A DNA stretch of 7,620 bases from Atopobium sp. UBA6362 (GTDB lineage: Bacteria; Actinomycetota; Coriobacteriia; Coriobacteriales; Atopobiaceae). A program made the position numbers and the translations under genes. The stretch spans positions 1-7,620 of the forward strand of contig DJRK01000092.1 of NCBI GenBank assembly GCA_002440065.1, read 5' to 3'. Each line of letters starts with the position of its first letter. Positions within the stretch are counted from its first letter, which is position 1. The notes beneath the pieces are model-generated. The model saw only the letters and a list, made by a program, of their open reading frames with translations. It was not told the origin of the DNA and made no database searches. Of this stretch, positions 1-4,719 are shown one piece after another.

Positions 1-538
1 TGGGGCAGCGCACGAACGAGAAGAGGCCCTTGTCGCAGAAGCGGTGCGGGTTCACGCGCTTCTGGGCGCTTTTCTGCAGGTCGGAGGCCGATTCGAGCAC
101 GATGCCCAGCGCCATGACGCATACGCCGGCAACGCCAAAGGCATCAAGTCCACAGCCGTTCGCCAGGCGCCAGAGCACCGGCGACGCCTCACAGGCGTAT
201 AGGAGCGCGCACGTGGCCCAAATGAGCGCCTGGACGGGCTTCGAGATGCCGGACCCGTCGTTGACCTGCGTCTTCATCACGTGGTTGTAGGCGGCGCTGC
301 GGCGCTCGCGGTAAGCGAGGTAGCCGCCGAGGCGCAGACCGTAGACCACGAGCATCGCGCAGATGAGCAGGCTCGCGACGTCCCCTCGGGCCGCCGCCGC
401 AGGCGCGAACAGGAAGAGCAGCGCCACGCCGATGGCCGCCATCGAGAACCCGTACCCGAGCGAGATGAACCACACGAACTTCTTCCAGCCGATGGCGCTC
501 ACGACCATCGCCACGGCGAACAGGATCCAGAACTGCAT
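1..538 (-). CDS. DUF1295 / steroid 5-alpha-reductase C-terminal-like membrane protein (3' end beyond window)
   Basis: The minus-strand frame is open from an ATG at 538 to the window edge, giving 179 codons with no stop, so the C-terminus is missing. Seen: hydrophobic segments at about residues 2-17, 22-48, 55-75, 102-120 and 132-150. These are followed by a conserved-looking block with ASDLQKSAQK (151-160), NPHRFCDKGLFSF (163-175) and R-C-P at the cut edge. Family knowledge: DUF1295 proteins carry an AD-x-QK stretch, then a Cys-[DN]-x-GL-[FW] block, then an R-H-P-N-Y-F-G-E motif, which would begin just outside the window; here the His is apparently Cys. The family shares a fold with steroid 5-alpha-reductases and isoprenylcysteine methyltransferases, and the substrate of bacterial members is mostly unknown. 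The start is chosen because GAAGGA lies 3 nt upstream, although that spacing is short. It is divergent from the membrane gene at 628. Confidence 0.8.
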   Translation of the reverse strand, partial: MQFWILFAVAMVVSAIGWKKFVWFISLGYGFSMAAIGVALLFLFAPAAAARGDVASLLICAMLVVYGLRLGGYLAYRERRSAAYNHVMKTQVNDGSGISKPVQALIWATCALLYACEASPVLWRLANGCGLDAFGVAGVCVMALGIVLESASDLQKSAQKRVNPHRFCDKGLFSFVRCP

Positions 539-571
539 ATGTCCTTCTTTCAGTTGGCTGACGTAAGGCAG

Positions 572-591
572 TATGCCCCTTTATGGGCGTA
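572..591. repeat. Short inverted repeat over the divergent promoter region
   Basis: The arms TATGCCC (572-578) and GGGCGTA (585-591) are inverted repeats with one mismatch around a 6-nt centre. They sit in the 89-nt gap between the divergent genes and cover the candidate -10 box of the left gene. This would suit an operator or a small hairpin. Nothing in the window identifies a regulator. Confidence 0.4.
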
Positions 592-609
592 ATATCGGTT
601 CCGAATCAA
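580..609 (-). promoter_or_regulatory. Candidate promoter for the DUF1295 gene
   Basis: On the minus strand TTGATT (604-609) lies 18 bp before CATAAA (580-585). Each matches four of six sigma-70 consensus bases. Transcription would start near 572, leaving a leader of about 35 nt before the ATG at 538. This is motif matching by eye only. Confidence 0.35.
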
Positions 610-627
610 GACGAGCGAGGAGGGCCC

Positions 628-1125
628 ATGCCGGCACACGATGAGAAGAACGACCTGCCCGAGGGGTTCACGCTTGCCTTGGCGCTGGTAGACGCCGTGC
701 CCGTGGCGCTCTTCTGCGCGAGCGCGGCGGTGTTCGGCGCGCAGGTGGGCAGCCGCCTCTTTGTGGCGGGCGCCCTCATGGCGTTTTTCGGCGGGGCGGG
801 AAAGGTCGCCTGGAAGCTGCTCATCGCCGTTGCGCGGCGCAACGTGGCCTGGCTCGGTCGACAGATGCGCTACGTGATGCCCGCCGGTTTCGCGCTCATG
901 CTCACAGGCGCCGCTACCCACGCGGGCGCGGCCATGGCGGCCTTGGCGCGCCTGGGCCGGATGCCGAGCCTCGCCCTCGTCGCGGTCTGGGTCGCCTGCA
1001 TGTGCGCCATGGGGTACTTCGCCGGCCATCGCGACCAGGGCGACGCGCGCTCGAACTGGATCGAGCAGGGCACGAACGCCCTGGGTCAGGCAGCCCTTCT
1101 CGCCGCGTTGCTGCTGGCAGGATAG
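628..1125 (+). CDS. Uncharacterised five-helix integral membrane protein
   Basis: 165 codons starting at ATG 628, preceded by GAGGAGGG (617-624), the best ribosome binding site here. The same frame is open back to an ATG at 583, but that one lacks a Shine-Dalgarno. Seen: a charged 12-residue N-terminus, then hydrophobic stretches at about 14-38, 43-69, 83-105, 113-132 and 150-164. A basic loop (RRNVAWLGRQMR, 70-81) separates helices 2 and 3. A polar block HRDQGDARSNWIEQGTN (134-150) precedes the last helix. The NWIEQ-x-x-N-x-x-x-Q pattern looks conserved and resembles uncharacterised membrane proteins recalled from Clostridia and Coriobacteriia, but no function is known to me. No signal peptide cleavage site or catalytic motif is evident. 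It is divergent from the DUF1295 gene and convergent, 21 nt apart, with the TIGR04076 gene; no terminator is visible in that gap. Confidence 0.85.
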   Translation: MPAHDEKNDLPEGFTLALALVDAVPVALFCASAAVFGAQVGSRLFVAGALMAFFGGAGKVAWKLLIAVARRNVAWLGRQMRYVMPAGFALMLTGAATHAGAAMAALARLGRMPSLALVAVWVACMCAMGYFAGHRDQGDARSNWIEQGTNALGQAALLAALLLAG

Positions 1126-1146
1126 GCGATCCAGCGCGGTTCTTGG

Positions 1147-1461
1147 CTACTCGTCGTCCACGAGCTCGGCGAGCCAGACGTTCAGGGTGTCGACCTCGGG
1201 GCAGCAGAACCTCGCCGTGCCGGGGGCGTTCCCGGGGACGGTGCCGCCGTAGCGCAGGATGTCGATGTAGGGGAAGCCCACGTGACAGGCCATGGAGCAC
1301 ATTTTGCCGCGGTCGCGATCGAAGTCGAAGACGTCGCCCGGCTTGTGCCCGTGGTGGCAGCGGCACTTCCCTAGCTGATCGACGCAGGTGATGCGGATGC
1401 GGGGCCGCTTGCCTCGCGGCGCGCCCAGCGGCTTCTGGGAAACGTCGGGCTCGCTACTCAC
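1147..1461 (-). CDS. TIGR04076 family small cysteine-rich protein
   Basis: 104 codons. Seen: a basic N-terminus, a beta-like start RIRITCVDQ (21-29), CRCHHGHKPGDVFDF (33-47), MCSMACHVGFPYIDILRYGG (54-73) and FCCPE (85-89) near the end. There are seven cysteines (26, 33, 35, 55, 59, 86, 87). Family knowledge: TIGR04076 proteins are about 80-110 residues, with a GhkxGDxF element, a C-x-x-A block followed by P-x-I-x-x-LR-[FY]-GG, and a terminal C-CPD/E motif; all are present. The biochemical role of the family is unknown to me, and the Cys/His pattern suggests metal or redox chemistry (inference). The start is taken as GTG at 1461, whose GTGAGTAG overlaps the stop of the upstream kinase by 8 nt, implying translational coupling. 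No good Shine-Dalgarno is seen, so a start slightly further downstream is possible. It is the last gene of its unit. Confidence 0.82.
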   Translation of the reverse strand: MSSEPDVSQKPLGAPRGKRPRIRITCVDQLGKCRCHHGHKPGDVFDFDRDRGKMCSMACHVGFPYIDILRYGGTVPGNAPGTARFCCPEVDTLNVWLAELVDDE

Positions 1462-2278
1462 CGTCGATCACGTCCAAACAAGCCTCGATGGGAAGGCCGG
1501 CCGACTTGTCTTCTTGGTCGGCGTTGCGGGCGATGAGCTCGGAGACCACGCGCATGGCGTCGGACGTCGCGCGCTGCAGGGTCCAGCCGGCCATGACCCG
1601 GCCCAGCAGCACCGAGGAGAACGTGTCGCCCGTGCCCGGGAAGTACGTGGGGATGAGCTCGAACGGGATCGAGAAGTGCTCGCCGGCCACGCGGTCGTAG
1701 CCGATGACGGCGCTCGACCCGTCGACCTTCGCGCTCGTGACCACGACGGACTTGGCGCCCAGGCCGCGCACGGCGTCCACCAGGTCGCGGGCCTCGGCGG
1801 AGGTGATTTCATCTTTCATGGCCGTACCCGTGAGCAGGCACGCCTCGGTGTAGTTGGGCACGGTATAGTCCGCGCAGGCCACGAGGTCGCGCATGAGGCC
1901 GATGGTGCTCTCCGGCACGCCGGCGTAGAGCTTGCCGTTGTCGCCCATGATGGGGTCGACGAAGACCTTGGTGCCGCGGGCGGAACGGCGGTGGCAGAAG
2001 TCCGAGATGATGCGCGTCTCCTCCTCGGTCACGATGAAGCCGGTCGAGATCGCGTCGAACTCGAAGCCGAGCTCCTCCCAGATGGCGAGGCTCCGGCGCA
2101 CGTACTCCGTGGTGTCGTGGATGTAGAACTTGGGGTAGTTCAGCGTGTCCGAGACGAGCGCCGTCGGCAGGTTGTGGATGCGGTAGCCCATATGCGACAG
2201 GACGGGCAGCATGGCGGAGAGCGCCACCTTGCCGTAGCCGCACATGTCGTTGATGAGCAGGAGCTGGGTGTTCTTCAT
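1454..2278 (-). CDS. pdxY: Pyridoxal/pyridoxamine kinase (PfkB-like, ribokinase superfamily)
   Basis: 274 residues. It phosphorylates pyridoxal and related B6 vitamers with ATP in the cytosol, a salvage route to pyridoxal 5'-phosphate. Seen, in order: the N-terminal NDMCGYGKVALSAMLP (10-25), matching the start of Firmicutes pyridoxamine kinases; a Thr/Ser-rich substrate lid region; DPIMGDNGKLYAG (108-120); VPNYTEACLLTG (140-151); and FPGTGDTFSSVLLG (213-226), the anion-hole motif with catalytic Asp218. Length matches the roughly 270-290 of the family. The frame is open further upstream to 2329, but the start at 2278 is chosen because GAGGT lies 8 nt before this ATG and homology begins here. 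The symbol is used for the family; pdxK would fit equally well, and the exact vitamer preference cannot be read from sequence. It is followed by the overlapping TIGR04076 gene and divergent from the flavoprotein at 2420. Confidence 0.9.
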   Translation of the reverse strand: MKNTQLLLINDMCGYGKVALSAMLPVLSHMGYRIHNLPTALVSDTLNYPKFYIHDTTEYVRRSLAIWEELGFEFDAISTGFIVTEEETRIISDFCHRRSARGTKVFVDPIMGDNGKLYAGVPESTIGLMRDLVACADYTVPNYTEACLLTGTAMKDEITSAEARDLVDAVRGLGAKSVVVTSAKVDGSSAVIGYDRVAGEHFSIPFELIPTYFPGTGDTFSSVLLGRVMAGWTLQRATSDAMRVVSELIARNADQEDKSAGLPIEACLDVIDGE

Positions 2279-2311
2279 AAAGGAGACCTCGAATCGGGTC
2301 GCGTGTGGCCG

Positions 2312-2321
2312 CGTATATACG
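2312..2321. promoter_or_regulatory. Perfect palindrome CGTATATACG in the pdxY-flavoprotein intergenic region
   Basis: A 10-bp perfect palindrome lies 34 nt upstream of the kinase start, an A/T-rich island in a GC-rich gap. Its TATATA (2314-2319) could serve as the -10 box of pdxY, with a transcription start near 2307, but no convincing -35 is present 16-18 bp away. It could also be an operator half of a divergent switch. Confidence 0.3.
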
Positions 2322-2377
2322 TAGCTCATCAGTTTAGCGGGTCGACGGGCAGGCTGGGGGCGCGATGCCGGGGCCCG

Positions 2378-2386
2378 TGGGATAAT
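2378..2386 (+). promoter_or_regulatory. Candidate extended -10 promoter for the flavoprotein gene
   Basis: TGGGATAAT (2378-2386) matches an extended -10 element: the TG dinucleotide, one base, then GATAAT with five of six consensus bases. No -35 box is recognisable, as is common for extended -10 promoters. A start near 2393 would give a leader of about 27 nt before the ATG at 2420. Confidence 0.4.
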
Positions 2387-2419
2387 CCTTGCGGGGACCT
2401 ACAAGAGAGAGGAACGAAC

Positions 2420-3040
2420 ATGAAGGTTTTGCTGGTCAACGGCAGCCCAAAGAAGGGCGGGAACACCGCACGCGCGCTCGGCGAAATCGCCTCCGAGCTT
2501 TCCGCCCAAGGCATCGAACCCGAGATCTTCCAGCTCGGCGACGCGCCGATTCGAGACTGCATCGGCTGCGGCGGCTGCTCGGGCAAAGGACGCTGTGTAT
2601 TCGGCGACGACCCGGTGAACAAGTTCATCGAGCTTGCTGAAGGGGCAGACGGGTTCGTCTTTGGATCGCCCACTTACTATGCGCACCCGTCTGGGCGCAT
2701 CCTGAGCTTCCTCGACCGCGCGTTCTATGCAGGTAGCGCAGCGTTTTCCCACAAGCCGGGCGCCGCAGTGGCAGTCGCCCGTCGCGGCGGCACGAGCACG
2801 AACTTCGACGTGCTCAACAAGTACTTCACCATCAACCAGATGCCCGTGGTCGCGTCCACGTACTGGAACAACGTCTTTGGCGCGATGCCCGGCGAGGCGG
2901 AAGGCGACGCCGAGGGCCTGGCCTGCATGCGCAACATCGCCCGCAACATGGCATGGCTGCTGCGCTGCATCGAGGCCGGGCACGCGGCGGGTATCGAGGC
3001 TCCCGAGGCCGACCGGGCGCGGACGAACTTCATCCGCTAG
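2420..3040 (+). CDS. Flavodoxin-fold Fe-S flavoprotein / NAD(P)H-dependent FMN oxidoreductase
   Basis: 206 residues. Seen: an N-terminal beta strand and FMN phosphate loop, MKVLLVNGSPKKGGNTARAL (1-20), and the cysteine cluster DCIGCGGCSGKGRC (46-59), that is Cys47-x2-Cys50-x2-Cys53-x5-Cys59. These are followed by a flavin-contact segment GFVFGSPTYYAHPSG and an Arg-rich RRGG loop later in the protein. Family knowledge: iron-sulfur flavoproteins (Isf) of methanogens bind FMN plus a [4Fe-4S] cluster through a CX2CX2CX4-7C motif, and the spacing and position here fit. Many bacterial homologues are annotated only as flavodoxin-family oxidoreductases. It is likely cytosolic; the electron partner is unknown. 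The start at 2420 is favoured by AGAGAGAGG a few bases upstream and by the family's MKVL-x-x-NGSP beginning. The upstream in-frame open stretch back to 1388 is antisense to pdxY. No clear terminator follows directly. Confidence 0.88.
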   Translation: MKVLLVNGSPKKGGNTARALGEIASELSAQGIEPEIFQLGDAPIRDCIGCGGCSGKGRCVFGDDPVNKFIELAEGADGFVFGSPTYYAHPSGRILSFLDRAFYAGSAAFSHKPGAAVAVARRGGTSTNFDVLNKYFTINQMPVVASTYWNNVFGAMPGEAEGDAEGLACMRNIARNMAWLLRCIEAGHAAGIEAPEADRARTNFIR

Positions 3041-3088
3041 GGTTTTAGGCGCTTCACTGGGTACGAATCAAAAATATCGCGAATTGTG

Positions 3089-3126
3089 GTGGTTAATCGC
3101 GATGTGCTGAGTAGTGGTTGATTGCG
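3089..3126 (+). repeat. Imperfect 13-nt direct repeats inside the inverted-repeat element
   Basis: GTGGTTAATCGCG (3089-3101) and GTGGTTGATTGCG (3114-3126) agree at 11 of 13 positions and start 25 nt apart. The first copy overlaps the palindrome ATCGCGAT (3096-3103). ATCGCGA also occurs at 3076-3082, 20 nt upstream of its copy at 3096-3102. Spacing near two helical turns could suit cooperative protein binding, but this is inference. Confidence 0.45.
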
Positions 3127-3129
3127 CAA

Positions 3130-3157
3130 ACGCTCTACCTGCGGTTTTGTAAAGCGT
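3130..3157 (+). other. Imperfect hairpin in the centre of the element
   Basis: ACGCTCTAC (3130-3138) pairs with GTAAAGCGT (3149-3157) with one C-A mismatch and a 10-nt loop. It lies between the direct repeats and the right arm of the inverted repeat. It is too weak and T-poor to be a confident terminator for the flavoprotein gene. Confidence 0.35.
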
Positions 3158-3236
3158 CGACACCGGTCTACTCGAGGAATACGGGAAAAGGACCACAATT
3201 CGTGAGATTTTTGAGCAGCAACCGGGAAACCACGGG

Positions 3237-3274
3237 AAAACGGCCCTCCCTCTGAGGTTTCAGAGGGAGGGCCG
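3237..3274 (-). terminator. Hairpin terminator of the alkA-ogt unit
   Basis: A perfect 15-bp GC-rich stem (arms 3241-3255 and 3260-3274, loop GGTT on the plus strand) is followed on the minus strand by TTTT (3240-3237) and then CCC. It starts 42 nt past the ogt stop, as expected for intrinsic termination of the minus-strand unit, although the T-run is short. On the plus strand there is no T-run directly after the stem. A second small hairpin, GCTTTT-TCCG-AAAAGC at 3290-3305, lies between ogt and this stem. Confidence 0.75.
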
Positions 3275-3316
3275 CCCGTACAACTCGCCGCTTTTTCCGA
3301 AAAGCCGAACGCTGCG

Positions 3317-3859
3317 CTACAGCGCGGTGCCTCGGGTGGGGACGTAGAGACCGCTCATGTCCACGCCCTCGAGCTCGAGCAACTTCACCTTCGTTTGAAT
3401 GCCCCCGCCAAAGCCGGTAAGGCTGCCGCCTGCACCCACGACGCGGTGGCACGGCACAAAAACGCAGAGGCGGTTGCGGCCCACGGCACCGCCCACGGCG
3501 CGGTTGGACTGAGGGCGACCGAGCTTCTTCTCGAGCTCACGGGCGATTGCGCCATAGGTCGTGACCTCGCCGTACGGTATGCGCTCAAGCTCCGCCCACA
3601 CGTTGCGCTGGAACTCGGTGCCGCCCGCCTCGTGGGGAAGCTCGGCGATCCGGGGCTTCTCTCCCGCGAAGTAGCGAGACAGCCAGTCGCGGGCCGGGCC
3701 AAACGCGGCAAGAGAGTCGTCGGGCACCATTTCGCCTTTGACGCCATACGCGAAATGGCGGTCGTTCTCGAACCAGCAACCGGTGAGCAGCTCGCCGTCG
3801 GAGGCGAGCGTAAGGGTCCCGATAAGACCGGTCTCGAAGGTAGTGGAGTACGTCGTCAT
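3317..3859 (-). CDS. ogt: Methylated-DNA--protein-cysteine S-methyltransferase (O6-alkylguanine DNA alkyltransferase)
   Basis: 180 residues, close to E. coli Ogt. It removes the alkyl group from O6-alkylguanine in DNA by suicidal transfer to its own cysteine. Seen: a variable N-terminal domain (1-75); the DNA-binding helix-turn-helix region FQRNVWAELERIPYGEVTTYG (83-103); SNRAVGGAVGRN (118-129) with the arginine-finger Arg120; and the active site VPCHRVVG (135-142) with acceptor Cys137. LTGFGGGIQTKVKLLELEG (148-166) follows, containing the usual C-terminal Glu. There is no Ada-type N-terminal zinc/regulatory domain. Where human MGMT has two prolines before the active site, this protein has Arg130 and Cys132. 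The ATG at 3859 overlaps the alkA stop (ATGA), with GAGGAAGG upstream inside alkA, so translation is probably coupled. It ends before a strong hairpin terminator. Confidence 0.93.
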   Translation of the reverse strand: MTTYSTTFETGLIGTLTLASDGELLTGCWFENDRHFAYGVKGEMVPDDSLAAFGPARDWLSRYFAGEKPRIAELPHEAGGTEFQRNVWAELERIPYGEVTTYGAIARELEKKLGRPQSNRAVGGAVGRNRLCVFVPCHRVVGAGGSLTGFGGGIQTKVKLLELEGVDMSGLYVPTRGTAL

Positions 3860-4560
3860 AGCTTGTTCGCCTTCCTCGCGCGGGCCCGTTCCTTTGCGCG
3901 CGCCTTCTTCTGTGCTTCCGTCAGGGGCGCGAAGTCCTTCTCGAAGCCGGGGACTCCCCCGCCGGCGACGGCCCAGAGATACAGGCTCGCCACGCTTCCA
4001 TAAGGGCTGTACCTGCGGCGATACTTCTCAAAGAGCTGCCGCGTGATCTTGCGGTGGTGGTAGACCATCCGCAGGCCGCGCTGTATGGCCAAGTCGTCGT
4101 AAGAAAAGACGTCGGGTCTCTGCAGGCAGAAGAGCAGCAGCATCTCGGCCGTCCAGACGCCGATTCCCTTGAGGCTCGCCAGAGCTTGGATCGTCTCGGC
4201 ATCGGGCATATGCTCCACGGCATCGAGGTCGAACTCGCCTGAATCCACGCGATGCGCGAAATCCTTGAGGTACTCGACCTTCTTGAAAGTCATCCCACAG
4301 CTTTGGAGGTCCGCGTCGGGCACGGCGAGCACCGTTGCGGGCGTGACCTCGCCCAGAAGCTCCTGCATGCGCCGCCAAACCGTGCGCTGCGCCGCCGTGG
4401 AGATCTGCTGCCCGATGATATGGTGCATAACGGCGCTGAACAGGCCGTCGTCAAGCTCACGGTACACGTGCCCCACCGCCGCCATCGCCTCGGCCAAGCG
4501 CGGGTCGCGAGCGGCCAGGTAGTCGACCTCGGTTTGCCCGTATTCGAAGTAGCGCGGCAT
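3856..4560 (-). CDS. alkA: DNA-3-methyladenine glycosylase II (AlkA/MAG type, HhH-GPD)
   Basis: 234 residues. A base-excision glycosylase that releases 3-methyladenine and related alkylated bases. Seen: HHIIGQQIS (46-54), a hallmark near the start of the HhH-GPD domain; the helix-hairpin-helix LASLKGIGVWTAEMLLLF (128-145) with GIG; and DVFSYDDLAIQRGL (150-163), where Asp156 is the predicted catalytic aspartate. SPYGSVASLYLWAVAGGG (185-202) follows, giving the usual Arg/Trp-rich C-terminal helix. A Lys/Arg/Ala-rich tail (217-234) extends the C-terminus. It lacks the N-terminal domain of E. coli AlkA, so it is closer in size to yeast MAG-like forms. The start at 4560 has AGGAGGT immediately upstream (4564-4570 on the minus strand). 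It is the first gene of a two-gene alkylation-repair unit with ogt, overlapping by 4 nt. Confidence 0.92.
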   Translation of the reverse strand: MPRYFEYGQTEVDYLAARDPRLAEAMAAVGHVYRELDDGLFSAVMHHIIGQQISTAAQRTVWRRMQELLGEVTPATVLAVPDADLQSCGMTFKKVEYLKDFAHRVDSGEFDLDAVEHMPDAETIQALASLKGIGVWTAEMLLLFCLQRPDVFSYDDLAIQRGLRMVYHHRKITRQLFEKYRRRYSPYGSVASLYLWAVAGGGVPGFEKDFAPLTEAQKKARAKERARARKANKL

Positions 4561-4595
4561 CCGACCTCCTCTCGATAGTAGAACATCTGTACCCT

Positions 4596-4601
4596 ATCAT
4601 A
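4596..4601 (-). promoter_or_regulatory. Candidate -10 box for alkA-ogt
   Basis: TATGAT on the minus strand (4601-4596) matches five of six bases of the -10 consensus. A start near 4589 would give a leader of about 30 nt to the alkA ATG. The -35 region is poor (TTCCGT at 17-bp spacing), which may mean activation or a weak basal promoter. No Ada-type regulator gene is in the window. Confidence 0.4.
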
Positions 4602-4636
4602 GCCGTGAGCGACGCTTTACGGAAGCCGCGATATAC

Positions 4637-4672
4637 AAAAACCGCCCGCGGCGCGCTGGGCGCTGCGGGCGG
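4637..4672 (-). terminator. Intrinsic terminator of the nhaA/amaP-DUF2273-asp23 cluster
   Basis: On the minus strand a GC-rich stem is followed at once by TTTTT (4641-4637) and TGTATAT. The arms are 4642-4649/4665-4672 (8 bp), then one mismatch, then 4651-4654/4660-4663 (4 bp), with a 5-nt loop. It lies 47 nt after the asp23 stop. This is the best rho-independent terminator in the window. Confidence 0.8.
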
Positions 4673-4686
4673 CACGAAGTTCGTGC
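4672..4686. repeat. 15-nt palindrome between asp23 and its terminator
   Basis: GCACGAA-G-TTCGTGC is a perfect 7-bp inverted repeat around a single centre base. It abuts the base of the terminator stem and shares base 4672 with it. It may be a protein-binding dyad or part of an extended 3' structure. In RNA it cannot close fully as a hairpin because the loop is too small, so a DNA-level role is more natural. Confidence 0.35.
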
Positions 4687-4719
4687 GATTGTGGGGCATC
4701 GGCCAGAAGCAGGCAGAAA

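Larger units (their letters stand above)
3068..3214. repeat. Near-perfect 23-bp inverted repeat pair with 101-nt centre; possible MITE-like element
   Basis: The left arm at 3068-3090 and the right arm at 3192-3214 are reverse complements at 21 of 23 positions, including an uninterrupted 11-bp core CGAATTGTGGT (3080-3090) matching ACCACAATTCG (3192-3202). It lies in the 276-nt gap (3041-3316) between convergent genes. That gap is visibly richer in A/T than the coding regions and carries no credible gene. The 101-nt centre holds an imperfect direct repeat and a hairpin. No target-site duplication is evident next to the arms. It could be a non-autonomous mobile element, a repetitive intergenic palindrome or a structured 3' RNA. 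No transposase is present. Confidence 0.65.

Noticed and set aside
550..1029. 159-codon minus-strand open frame opposite the membrane protein at 628
   Set aside because: His/Arg/Glu-rich antisense product. The plus-strand frame has a strong Shine-Dalgarno and regular hydrophobic helices.
1113..1135. GCTGG/CCAGC inverted repeat at the convergent junction near 1125
   Set aside because: Only a 5-bp stem with a 13-nt loop and no T-run; not convincing as a terminator for either gene.
1388..2419. Long in-frame upstream extension of the flavoprotein gene on the plus strand
   Set aside because: It is antisense to the pdxY and TIGR04076 genes, and the flavodoxin fold begins exactly at the ATG at 2420, which has its own ribosome binding site.
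3168..3452. 94-codon minus-strand open frame ending in the repeat element
   Set aside because: It runs from inside ogt through the terminator hairpin into the right repeat arm, so it is not a plausible gene. Its last codons are only a translation of the repeat.
3395..4003. 202-codon plus-strand open frame opposite ogt and alkA
   Set aside because: It spans two genes with clear catalytic motifs on the other strand and has no ribosome binding site or recognisable domain.
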